Shown one piece after another: positions 5,012 through 11,647 of a stretch of 11,647 nucleotides of DNA. Numbering within the stretch: the stretch's first letter is position 1; every line of letters begins with the position of its first letter. The notes under the pieces are model-generated. The model was not told the origin of the DNA. It made no database searches and saw only the letters and a program-made list of their open reading frames with translations. The stretch comes from Nitrospinota bacterium. GTDB lineage: Bacteria; Nitrospinota; Nitrospinia; UBA9942. A program made the position numbers and the translations under genes. The stretch spans positions 1 to 11,647 of the forward strand of contig DNJG01000092.1 in assembly GCA_003489165.1 (NCBI GenBank), given 5' to 3'.

Positions 5012-5869
5012 ATGCATCCTAAATTAAAGGAGACGCTTGATAGGTTTTACAGGGAATATAATTTAAAATCTCGTATTGAGCATGACCCTATTGAATTTCC
5101 ACATAGATATAAAAAACCTGAAGATATTGAGATAGCAGGTTTGATTGCATCATCATTGGCTTACGGCAAGGTGACACTCTTTAAACCTGTCATTAATAAA
5201 ATCCTTTCTATTACCTCTTTAAATGGTAGTTTGCAGGAATTCATAATAAATTTTGAGCTGTCAAAGGATTCAAAACTATTCAGTGGAATAAAATACAGAT
5301 TTAATTCTGAGAAGGAAATTATTGGTCTTATCTATTTTATAAAATCAGCCCTTATTGAATACGGCTCTTTAAAAAACCTTTTTTATTCATTTTATAATTC
5401 AGGAGATAAAAATATCACCAATGCACTTACAGGTTTTGTTAAATATTTTATATCCCTTGATATGTCTGCTGTCTATGATAAAAAGGGACAAACAGTTGGA
5501 ATAAAGCAGTTTTTCCCCTCTCCTGCTGAAGGAAGCGCCTGCAAAAGGCTCAACCTATATCTTAGATGGATGGTCCGTTCTGATGATAGTGTTGATTTTG
5601 GCATCTGGAATAAAATACCGCCATCAAAACTCATAATACCCCTTGATACACACATGGCAAGAATCTGCACCCATCTTGGCTTGACACACCATAAGACCAC
5701 AGGCTGGAAAATGGCTGAAGAGATAACTGATAATCTAAAAATCCTTGCCCCCAAAGACCCTGTTAAATATGACTTTGCTCTGTGTCATCTCGGAATATCA
5801 GGTGAATGCCCTCCAAATAAAGATAAAGAAAAATGTGATGTATGTTCATTAAAAGATATATGCAAATAA
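5012..5869 (+). CDS. DUF2400/TIGR02757 protein, HhH-GPD DNA-glycosylase-like with Fe-S cysteines
   Basis: A 285-residue protein (start MHPKLKETLDRFYREYN). A frame from GTG 4982 exists, but its ten extra codons translate repeat sequence, so ATG 5012 is preferred; no clear Shine-Dalgarno is seen. The sequence fits the uncharacterised TIGR02757 family. The C-terminal half resembles endonuclease III: GSACKRLNLYLRWMVR (174-189) lies where the HhH motif and catalytic lysine are expected (Lys178), IPLDTHMARICTHLGL (209-224) matches the catalytic-aspartate block VDTHxxRVxxRL (Asp212), and Cys266, Cys275, Cys278, Cys284 (C-X8-C-X2-C-X5-C) resemble the [4Fe-4S] loop. That it binds or repairs DNA is inference. 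Its stop overlaps the next start (TAATG). Confidence 0.8.
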   Translation: MHPKLKETLDRFYREYNLKSRIEHDPIEFPHRYKKPEDIEIAGLIASSLAYGKVTLFKPVINKILSITSLNGSLQEFIINFELSKDSKLFSGIKYRFNSEKEIIGLIYFIKSALIEYGSLKNLFYSFYNSGDKNITNALTGFVKYFISLDMSAVYDKKGQTVGIKQFFPSPAEGSACKRLNLYLRWMVRSDDSVDFGIWNKIPPSKLIIPLDTHMARICTHLGLTHHKTTGWKMAEEITDNLKILAPKDPVKYDFALCHLGISGECPPNKDKEKCDVCSLKDICK

Positions 5870-7536
5870 TGAAAAGAAAAAAGTTCTTTTTTTTAATTCT
5901 TATTCTGTTTTCTGTCCTCTGTCTTCTCTCCTCTTATTCTTATTACCTTCTTATTACCAACAGAAGTCCTTATATCCTGAAATTAGTAACAGGCACGGCA
6001 GATTACTTAATGAAGGGGCAGAATATTAGCAATTATAATATCAATCTCAATATCTCTCCTGAAAAAGGGGTGATTAATGTTGAAAGCGATATAAATGTAA
6101 AATTTATAAAAGATAGGCGATATATTATCTTCCTATTAAACGATGGTTTAAAGATTGATTCAATAGGATATAAAAAGGCTGTCAGCAATCAGCCATCAGC
6201 AATCAGCCATTATAGGATATGGCTTATTAACTTTCTTCTCCTTCCTGAAAAGATTAAAAAGGATGATGATTTACGTATAAATATTAAATATGAAGGCAAT
6301 CTCAGACCATTAGGTTTTAGCGACGGCTATATAAAGGAAAAGGAGTTTATATTAAGAAATGAAGACCTCTGGTATCCAATGGATTTTCAGGGGCTTTTTA
6401 CATTAAATGTCAAAGGGACAGTTCCGGTATCAATTACTCCTGCATTGCCGGTCAGTATCATTAATAAACTGACAGGTGATGGTAAGGGGAAGAGGTTTTC
6501 ATGGAGACCTGAGAGGCCTGTCACAGGTTTTGCCCTGATGGGCGGATATTTTAATAAATTGTCAAAGAGTGTAAACGGGATTACCTATACCCTTTATTCC
6601 CCTGTATATCACAATGAAGATATGGAGAAGGCGATTGATAGTATAATTCTATGCCACAGTTTTTTCAAAAGCCAGTTTGGAGATGATGGTTTTAAAAATT
6701 TGACCATTATAATAACACCCCACGGATACAGGAGTTATAATCATGGTGCAGGAATTATAACCCTTTCAAAGACCGATTTTCCAACAATAGCCCATGAGAT
6801 TGCACATAACTGGTGGGGAGGGACTGTTTGTGTAGATTTACTCAGGAGAAAAGGGGGTGGCGGGCAGTGGATAGCAGAGGGATTTGCAGAATTTTCATCC
6901 CTCATGGCTATAGAAAAACTTCATGGGAAGGATGCCCTTCTTAAAGAGATTAAAAACGAAAACTTTAATCCAGATAAACAGAGAATTATAGATTCAATAA
7001 CTACATTTGATAATCTGATGGATGGCGAAGATGTTAAAATAAATAACCAGATGGTTTATGCTAAGGGTGCTTATGTGCTTATAATGCTACGAGAGATAAT
7101 GGGTGAAGAAAAATTTATGAAGGCAATTAGGAAATTCTTTAGTGAATACAATTATAAGATTGCAGATAGTAGTGACTTTCAAAGAACAGTTGAGAGAATT
7201 ATGGGAAATTCATTCTCATGGTTTTTTAACCCGTGGATAAGGGGGACAGAAAGGCTTGATTTTAAAATTAAAGATTTAAACTCCATAGAAAGGGGCGGCA
7301 CCTTTGTAACCACTGTAAAGGTAGTAAATCAAGGCAAAATAAATATATTTGCCGAAATAGATGTCATGGCTATAACTGAAAATGGGAAGGAGATTCAAAG
7401 GGTTTTTATGGATGAGAATCCTGCTACAGTTGTATTTAATACAAAATCAAAGATTAAAGAGATTATAGCAGACCCTTTTTTAAAGTGGGCAGATATGGAG
7501 AGGGGGAATAATATTGTTAACCCAAAAAATTTATAA
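5869..7536 (+). CDS. M1-type (gluzincin) metallopeptidase, membrane-anchored or exported
   Basis: A 555-residue protein from the ATG at 5869, which overlaps the preceding stop as TAATG; upstream ATGs at 5842 and 5860 are possible but give a longer charged leader. Residues 5-30 form a signal peptide or membrane anchor. The zinc site is HEIAHNWWGG (His309, Glu310, His313) with the third ligand Glu337 in QWIAEGFAEF. The likely transition-state tyrosine is Tyr397 in MVYAKGAYVLIML. The N-terminal part is beta-rich as in M1 enzymes. Odd points: the spacing from HEXXH to Glu is 23 rather than 18 residues, no GxMEN exopeptidase motif is visible (its place reads NHGAGIITLS), and a 30-bp repeat-derived insertion codes for part of residues 104-114. 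An aminopeptidase-like role outside the cytoplasm is likely; the substrate is unknown. Confidence 0.85.
   Translation: MKRKKFFFLILILFSVLCLLSSYSYYLLITNRSPYILKLVTGTADYLMKGQNISNYNINLNISPEKGVINVESDINVKFIKDRRYIIFLLNDGLKIDSIGYKKAVSNQPSAISHYRIWLINFLLLPEKIKKDDDLRINIKYEGNLRPLGFSDGYIKEKEFILRNEDLWYPMDFQGLFTLNVKGTVPVSITPALPVSIINKLTGDGKGKRFSWRPERPVTGFALMGGYFNKLSKSVNGITYTLYSPVYHNEDMEKAIDSIILCHSFFKSQFGDDGFKNLTIIITPHGYRSYNHGAGIITLSKTDFPTIAHEIAHNWWGGTVCVDLLRRKGGGGQWIAEGFAEFSSLMAIEKLHGKDALLKEIKNENFNPDKQRIIDSITTFDNLMDGEDVKINNQMVYAKGAYVLIMLREIMGEEKFMKAIRKFFSEYNYKIADSSDFQRTVERIMGNSFSWFFNPWIRGTERLDFKIKDLNSIERGGTFVTTVKVVNQGKINIFAEIDVMAITENGKEIQRVFMDENPATVVFNTKSKIKEIIADPFLKWADMERGNNIVNPKNL
6183..6210 (+). repeat. 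Exact tandem repeat, 14 bp x 2, inside the metallopeptidase gene
   Basis: CAGCAATCAGCCAT occurs twice without a gap (6183-6196 and 6197-6210). With two leading bases the block 6181-6210 is 30 bp, so the reading frame is kept. It encodes VSNQPSAISH, the kind of peptide that results when the common intergenic 'CAGCAATCAGCCAT' repeat is translated. Confidence 0.85.
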
Positions 7537-7557
7537 TAAAAATATAAGTCATTAAAA

Positions 7558-8178
7558 ATGAAAAAAATTATCCCTCTGTTCTTTTTTGCTGTTTCATTTG
7601 CCTATGTGGAATCTGCAGTGGTGGTTTATCTCCGCGAATTGTATTACCCTGACGGTTTTAAATTCCCGCTCAAATTGATACCGTCAAATATAGGTTTAAT
7701 AGAAGTTGGTCGTGAGGCAGCGACACTTGTTATGATTACAACAATTGGTTTTATAGCAGGAAAGAGCCGTTGGCAGAAGATTTCATATTCAATATTTGTA
7801 TTTGGTATATGGGATATATTTTACTATGTCTGGCTAAAGAAATTTTTAAATTGGCCTGAGTCTGTATTTACATGGGATATACTCTTTCTTATCCCTGTCC
7901 CGTGGATTGCCCCAGTATTAGCACCCGTAATTGTTGCCATTACCATATCTATTGCCTCAACGATTGTTATTTATCTATTAGATAAAGGGAGGATATTGCT
8001 GGCAGAAAAAAAAGATATTGCACTTATTATCACAGGGGCAATAATAATACTAATCTCTTTTATTCTGGACTTTAAACTGGCAACAAACGGAGGAATACCT
8101 GATAATTATCACTGGGAGTTATTAGCAGCAGGTGAACTTATCGGTTTGTTGGCATTTATAAAGATAATTAAGAGATGA
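7558..8178 (+). CDS. Conserved six-helix membrane protein of unknown function
   Basis: A 206-residue integral membrane protein with about six transmembrane segments (near 5-24, 53-69, 76-93, 107-123, 124-141, 153-171 or 186-203; the last pair makes the count six or seven). Strongly patterned stretches, YVESAVVVYLRELYYPDGF (16-34), GREAATLVMI (51-60), FGIWDIFYYVWLK (82-94), WPESVFTWDILFLIPVPWIA (99-118), look like a conserved family I have seen in environmental genomes beside c-type cytochromes, but I know no name or function. It begins 21 bp after the metallopeptidase stop and overlaps the cytochrome start by ATGA, so it is almost certainly cotranscribed and may act with the cytochrome in the membrane. 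Confidence 0.8.
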   Translation: MKKIIPLFFFAVSFAYVESAVVVYLRELYYPDGFKFPLKLIPSNIGLIEVGREAATLVMITTIGFIAGKSRWQKISYSIFVFGIWDIFYYVWLKKFLNWPESVFTWDILFLIPVPWIAPVLAPVIVAITISIASTIVIYLLDKGRILLAEKKDIALIITGAIIILISFILDFKLATNGGIPDNYHWELLAAGELIGLLAFIKIIKR

Positions 8179-9332
8179 AAAAAACATTTCTTTTCTTATT
8201 GGTTATATCTTTCATTTATATCATATATTCCAAGTATATATATTCACCCATTATCTTTAAAATTCGTTCTGACTTTGAAAAACCAATAGTGATTAAAAAT
8301 ATTCCAAAGGGGATAGAATCCCTTAGTTCAAAGGGATGTGCATCCTGTCATCAGGAGATATATGAAGAGTGGGCGACATCAATGCATGCGAAGGCGTATA
8401 TTGACCCTCTGTTTCAGGCATACTGGAGAAAGGACAATAATATATGGATATGCCTGAACTGCCACACACCACTGCAGAATCAGCACGAGTTTATCATAAC
8501 AGGGTTTGAAAAAGGGGATATTAAAAAACCTATAACACAGAAAAATGAGGATTTTAGCCATGAATTGAGAGAAGAGGGGATAACATGCGCCGCCTGTCAT
8601 GTGAGGGATGGTGTGATTCTTGGGCCGTTTGGAAATACTGATGCGCCTCACCCTACAAGATATGACCCGATGTTTAAATCTACTGCTATATGTGACAGGT
8701 GCCATCAGGTCCCGAGTGGAAAGAGTATGCTTTATATTGCCAACCCATGCAATACATCTGAAGAGTTTCATGGAGGACCCTATGCCGTAAAGGGGTATAT
8801 ATGTCAGACCTGCCACATGCCTGAGGTTGAGAGGCCTATGGCTACAGGTTCTCCAATAAGAAAGATCGGACAGCATCTCTGGAAGGGTGGTTATAGTCCT
8901 GATATGGTAAAGAGGGGGCTTATGTTCAGTCTGGATAAGAAAATAAATAATGGCATGGTAGACCTTATCCTGAAAATTAAAAATTCAGGGGCAGGACATA
9001 AATTTCCTACAGGCGACCCTGACAGATATATCACAGTCCATTTTGATGTTATAAGTAAAAAGGGGGAGGTTTTAAAATCAGAGCAGTCTTCTATCGGGAG
9101 GTGGATTATATGGAAGCCAATTATTGTGGAGGTCTATGAGAATCGTATAAAACCGCATGAAACAAAAGAATATATATTCAATTATAATAATTCGGCTGGA
9201 GATGAAATCAGGGTTCAGGTCGTTTATCACATCATGACAGAGAGGGCAAAAAATAAACTTAAAAAAAAGTATGGGCTTAAAGAGGATATCATAACTGAAT
9301 ACAAAATATTTGAAGATGTAATATCTTTATGA
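8175..9332 (+). CDS. Membrane-anchored pentaheme c-type cytochrome (cytochrome c554-like domain)
   Basis: A 385-residue protein starting in the ATGA overlap with the preceding gene. Residues 4-19 form an N-terminal membrane anchor or signal sequence. Five CXXCH haem-binding motifs are present: CASCH (55-59), CLNCH (93-97), CAACH (138-142), CDRCH (173-177) and CQTCH (210-214). The spacing, with GCASCHQEIYEEWATSMH at the first haem, resembles the cytochrome c554/multihaem domain family. After about residue 245 there is a haem-free beta-rich domain that contains NSGAGHKFPTGDPDRY and a likely immunoglobulin-like fold. The role is periplasmic electron transfer; the donor and acceptor cannot be told from sequence. 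It ends four bases from the convergent phosphofructokinase stop. Confidence 0.9.
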   Translation: MKKTFLFLLVISFIYIIYSKYIYSPIIFKIRSDFEKPIVIKNIPKGIESLSSKGCASCHQEIYEEWATSMHAKAYIDPLFQAYWRKDNNIWICLNCHTPLQNQHEFIITGFEKGDIKKPITQKNEDFSHELREEGITCAACHVRDGVILGPFGNTDAPHPTRYDPMFKSTAICDRCHQVPSGKSMLYIANPCNTSEEFHGGPYAVKGYICQTCHMPEVERPMATGSPIRKIGQHLWKGGYSPDMVKRGLMFSLDKKINNGMVDLILKIKNSGAGHKFPTGDPDRYITVHFDVISKKGEVLKSEQSSIGRWIIWKPIIVEVYENRIKPHETKEYIFNYNNSAGDEIRVQVVYHIMTERAKNKLKKKYGLKEDIITEYKIFEDVISL

Positions 9333-9336
9333 ACAA

Positions 9337-10365
9337 TTAGCCAAAAAATATTTCGGCTATATCATACAGTTCAAGATCAACTGTCTTTAGCTTCGCTACA
9401 GCCTCTTCTAAATTCACTGATACAATCTTATTTCCTTTTAATGCTACCATCTTCCCAAATTCATTATTTTTTATAAGCTCTACAGCAGCAATGCCGTAAC
9501 GGGTTGCAAGGACTCTGTCAAATGCAGTTGGTGTCCCTCCCCTCTGAATATGTCCAAGTATGATAACCCTTGTTTCAAACCCTGTCCTTTTCTCAATCTC
9601 CTTTCCTATTATATTTCCCACCCCCCCGAGTTTGATATGTCCAAAAGCATCCACAGATTCATCCTGTGTTATGAGCTTTGTCCCCTTTACAGGCATTGCA
9701 CCTTCTGCTGCAACAATAATGCTGAACCCCCTCCCCCTATTGTGCCTCTTGTTTACAAGCTCACACACCTTGTCAATATCAAATGGTTTTTCAGGTATGA
9801 GAATGCAGTCTGCGCCTCCTGCAATCCCTGCAATGGTGGCAATCCAACCTGCATGCCTCCCCATTACTTCTATAACCATCACCCTGTCATGGGATTCAGC
9901 GGTTGTATGCAATCTATCAATTGCCTCTGCAGCAATACTTACAGCAGTATCAAAGCCAAATGTATAATCAGTTCCTGAAAGGTCGTTGTCAATTGTCTTT
10001 GGTATGCCGACAACTTTGATGCCCTTCTCATAAAACCTTTTTGCAACACCGAGCGTATCTTCACCACCAATGGCAATGAGAGTATCAAACCCGAATTTTT
10101 TTATATTGGATAATATCTTCTGGACATCCTCCTCTTTTTTAAATGGATTTGTTCTTGATGTGCCGAGGATTGTCCCCCCTCTCGGGAGTATTCCAGAAAC
10201 AGAGGAATGAGTCAGCGGCTCTACATCTCCATTTATCAATCCAAGCCACCCTTTTTTAATACCGATAACACTGAATCCGTATTTATCCGCCTTTTTTACG
10301 ACTGCCCTGATAACCGCATTTTCACCGGGACAATCGCCTCCGCCTGTCAATATTCCTATTTTCAT
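9337..10365 (-). CDS. 6-phosphofructokinase paralogue with pyrophosphate-type signature
   Basis: A 342-residue protein; the ATG at 10365 is preferred to the GTG three codons upstream because the fold begins MKIGILTGGGDCPG, as in its neighbour, and the run GGGTGG sits just before it. Motifs: GILPRGGTILGTSR (58-71), IGGEDT (99-104), IPKTIDND (121-128, catalytic Asp126), VMGRHAGW (167-174), LGHIQRGG (270-277). Asp103 occupies the position that is Gly104 in the ATP-dependent E. coli enzyme, and Lys123 replaces Gly124. This Asp/Lys pair is the established signature of pyrophosphate-dependent phosphofructokinases, and GGEDT is, from memory, the actinomycete PPi-enzyme form. It would interconvert fructose 6-phosphate and fructose 1,6-bisphosphate reversibly. 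It is the second gene of a two-paralogue operon, 12 bp after the first. Confidence 0.9.
   Translation of the reverse strand: MKIGILTGGGDCPGENAVIRAVVKKADKYGFSVIGIKKGWLGLINGDVEPLTHSSVSGILPRGGTILGTSRTNPFKKEEDVQKILSNIKKFGFDTLIAIGGEDTLGVAKRFYEKGIKVVGIPKTIDNDLSGTDYTFGFDTAVSIAAEAIDRLHTTAESHDRVMVIEVMGRHAGWIATIAGIAGGADCILIPEKPFDIDKVCELVNKRHNRGRGFSIIVAAEGAMPVKGTKLITQDESVDAFGHIKLGGVGNIIGKEIEKRTGFETRVIILGHIQRGGTPTAFDRVLATRYGIAAVELIKNNEFGKMVALKGNKIVSVNLEEAVAKLKTVDLELYDIAEIFFG
9338..9359. terminator. Possible weak hairpin between convergent genes
   Basis: TAGCC (9338-9342) pairs with GGCTA (9355-9359) around a 12-base A/T-rich loop. It overlaps the last codons of the minus-strand phosphofructokinase and directly follows the cytochrome stop. 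The stem is short and there is no following T-run outside it, so termination here is only a possibility. Confidence 0.25.
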
Positions 10366-10377
10366 AAAAACCACCCT

Positions 10378-11460
10378 TTATTTATCTCCAAAACTTATTC
10401 CTATAAGTCTTGCCGCCTTTATATAGCCGCTATCTAAGGGAACTAACCTTTGTTTTCCTATGGCCTCCTCAAGCGGGATTGATACAATCTCTGGTGTCCT
10501 TAGAGAGACCATTTTTCCAAATTCCTTTTTTGCAATCAGAGCCACCGCCTCTGCACCAAATCTCGTGGCAAGAATTCTATCAAATGGAGAAGGGCTTCCC
10601 CCCCTCTGTATATGTCCAAGTGTTGTAACTCTTGTCTCAATCCCGGTCATCCTTTCAATCTCATCCCCTACCCTGTTTCCTATACCGCCAAGCCTTCTCG
10701 GCTCTGTGCCGTCCTCCACAATCTTTTTTACAACCACATCACCCCCTGTTGGTTTTGCACCTTCTGCCACAACTATTATACTGAAATGCTTCCCATTCTC
10801 CTTTCTCTCATAAATCTTCTTAATTACTGCGTCATAGTCAAATGGTATTTCGGGAATCAGTATTATATGGGCGCCGCCTGCTATGCCTGAATGGAGGGCT
10901 ATCCAGCCGGCATTCCTACCCATTACTTCAATAATCATTGCCCTGTGATGGGATTCTGCTGTAGTATGTATTTTATCTATTGCCTCAGTGGCTGTTAGAA
11001 TAGCTGTATCAAACCCGAATGTAACATCTGTAGAAAATAGGTCATTATCAATAGTCTTTGGTATCCCGACAACCGGGACCCCCTTTTTAAAAAATTCATA
11101 AGCAATTGCCAGCGTCCCGTCGCCGCCAATTGCGATTATGACCTCTATATTGTTTTTTTTGATGTTTTCAATTACCTTATCTGATACATCACTGTAAACC
11201 TTTTTCCCGTTGACAACCGAAAAATAATTAAATGGATTGCATATATTAGTTGTCCCAAGGATTGTCCCCCCCCTCGGCATTATTCCAGATACATCCTCTA
11301 ATTTAAGTTTCATTACATTGTTATTTACTAATCCATAGTAGCCGTCTATTATGCCTATGACATCCATCTCATACTGCTGAACAGCAGTTTTCACCACTCC
11401 CCTTATAACAGCGTTAAGCCCGGGACAGTCACCGCCGCCTGTTAAAATTCCTATTTTCAT
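10378..11460 (-). CDS. 6-phosphofructokinase paralogue with ATP-type GGDGT signature
   Basis: A 360-residue protein whose ATG at 11460 is preceded by GGAGGG at ideal spacing. Motifs: GILTGGGDCPGLNAVIRG (4-21), GIMPRGGTILGT (59-70), IGGDGT (111-116), IPKTIDND (133-140, catalytic Asp138), VMGRNAGW (179-186), LGHIQRGG (281-288). Gly115 corresponds to Gly104 of the E. coli ATP enzyme and leaves room for ATP, whereas Lys135 is of the PPi-family type; this Gly/Lys combination occurs in ATP users of the mixed-substrate group, such as trypanosomal enzymes. An extra segment (NPFNYFSVVNGKKVYSD, 75-91) follows GTTNIC, where many relatives have an arginine. It is the first gene of the pair, with its own promoter at 11487-11515. 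ATP use is a prediction. Confidence 0.88.
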   Translation of the reverse strand: MKIGILTGGGDCPGLNAVIRGVVKTAVQQYEMDVIGIIDGYYGLVNNNVMKLKLEDVSGIMPRGGTILGTTNICNPFNYFSVVNGKKVYSDVSDKVIENIKKNNIEVIIAIGGDGTLAIAYEFFKKGVPVVGIPKTIDNDLFSTDVTFGFDTAILTATEAIDKIHTTAESHHRAMIIEVMGRNAGWIALHSGIAGGAHIILIPEIPFDYDAVIKKIYERKENGKHFSIIVVAEGAKPTGGDVVVKKIVEDGTEPRRLGGIGNRVGDEIERMTGIETRVTTLGHIQRGGSPSPFDRILATRFGAEAVALIAKKEFGKMVSLRTPEIVSIPLEEAIGKQRLVPLDSGYIKAARLIGISFGDK

Positions 11461-11486
11461 TTTTGCCCTCCAGCTTTTCTGATTAG

Positions 11487-11515
11487 AAGATATTAAAATA
11501 TAGGGGTATTGTCAA
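11487..11515 (-). promoter_or_regulatory. Promoter of the phosphofructokinase pair
   Basis: On the minus strand a perfect TTGACA (11515-11510) is followed after 17 bp by TATCTT (11492-11487; four of six matches). The start would lie near 11480, about 20 bases before the ATG, with GGAGGG between. This gives the pair a promoter independent of the histidine kinase gene upstream. Confidence 0.55.
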
Positions 11516-11577
11516 GTCTATTAAGGTTTTAATTACAGGATTTAGATTACGATAAAGAGAAGGAGAAGATACATTAT

Positions 11578-11647
11578 CTACTTTGCAGCAGCCGGGAGAT
11601 ATATTTTAACTGTTGTTCCCTCTCCTGCTTTAGAATCAACAGTGATT
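11578..11647 (-). CDS. C-terminal end of a sensor histidine kinase, partial
   Basis: The last 22 codons before TAG (11580-11578) read ITVDSKAGEGTTVKIYLPAA plus AK. The 'SxxGxGTTVxIxLP' pattern is the closing G2-box strand of the HATPase domain of histidine kinases. The rest of the gene lies outside the window to the right. It ends 117 bp before the phosphofructokinase start, on the same strand. Confidence 0.7.
   Translation of the reverse strand, partial: ITVDSKAGEGTTVKIYLPAAAK

Noticed and set aside
8764..8790. Sixth haem site around CNTSEEFHGG in the cytochrome
   Set aside because: It lacks the second cysteine and the adjacent histidine of a CXXCH motif.
9550..10813. Plus-strand open frames opposite the phosphofructokinase genes
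   Set aside because: They are antisense shadows rich in Cys, Pro and Ser with no protein-like pattern; the minus-strand genes are unambiguous.

Overview
The window is AT-rich chromosomal DNA from a Gram-negative-type bacterium that carries multiheme cytochromes. The gene set (a YhcC/YtqA-like radical SAM protein, a DUF2400 protein, a membrane-anchored pentaheme cytochrome, paired group-III-like phosphofructokinases, a SpoIID/LytB-domain protein) together with intergenic repeats of the 'ACCACAGAT...' and 'CATTCCGAG...' types suggests an environmental anaerobe of the Nitrospirota/Desulfobacterota/Planctomycetota kind. The lineage is an inference; no rRNA or other marker gene is present.

Layout. 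Positions 1-724 (minus) hold the N-terminal two thirds or so of a secreted SpoIID/LytB-domain protein that runs off the left edge. Positions 725-1760 are an accessory island. It contains a promoter-like site, two tiny translationally coupled open frames that look like a gene remnant, and then a type II toxin-antitoxin pair (1134-1585). The toxin stop codon lies inside a 98-bp structure with the layout of an integron attC recombination site (1580-1677), so the pair is best read as an orphan integron cassette. A DUF2905 membrane protein (minus), a composite palindromic repeat, a TIGR01212-type radical SAM protein (minus) and a small secreted protein of unknown function (minus) follow.

At about 3600-3790 two divergent promoters face apart. 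On the plus strand six genes run in the same direction: PAP2 lipid phosphatase, dUTPase, DUF2400/HhH-GPD-like protein, M1-type metallopeptidase, six-helix membrane protein and pentaheme cytochrome c. Palindromic repeats separate the first three. The last four are tightly packed, with a TAATG overlap, a 21-bp gap and an ATGA overlap, so they probably form one transcript; the final three are all membrane or exported proteins.

The right part is on the minus strand and converges on the cytochrome gene with only four bases between stop codons. It has two phosphofructokinase paralogues 12 bp apart, preceded by a good sigma70-type promoter, and upstream of them the last 22 codons of a histidine kinase. 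The paralogues differ at the residue that usually separates ATP from pyrophosphate users: GGDGT in the first gene, GGEDT in the second. The cell may therefore have both kinds of glycolytic phosphofructokinase in one operon.

The most interesting items are the orphan toxin-antitoxin cassette with its attC, the divergent phosphofructokinase pair, the DNA-glycosylase-like catalytic residues and Fe-S cysteines in the DUF2400 protein, a family of roughly 10-bp-periodic palindromic repeats that supplies gene ends, and an in-frame 30-bp repeat inside the metallopeptidase.
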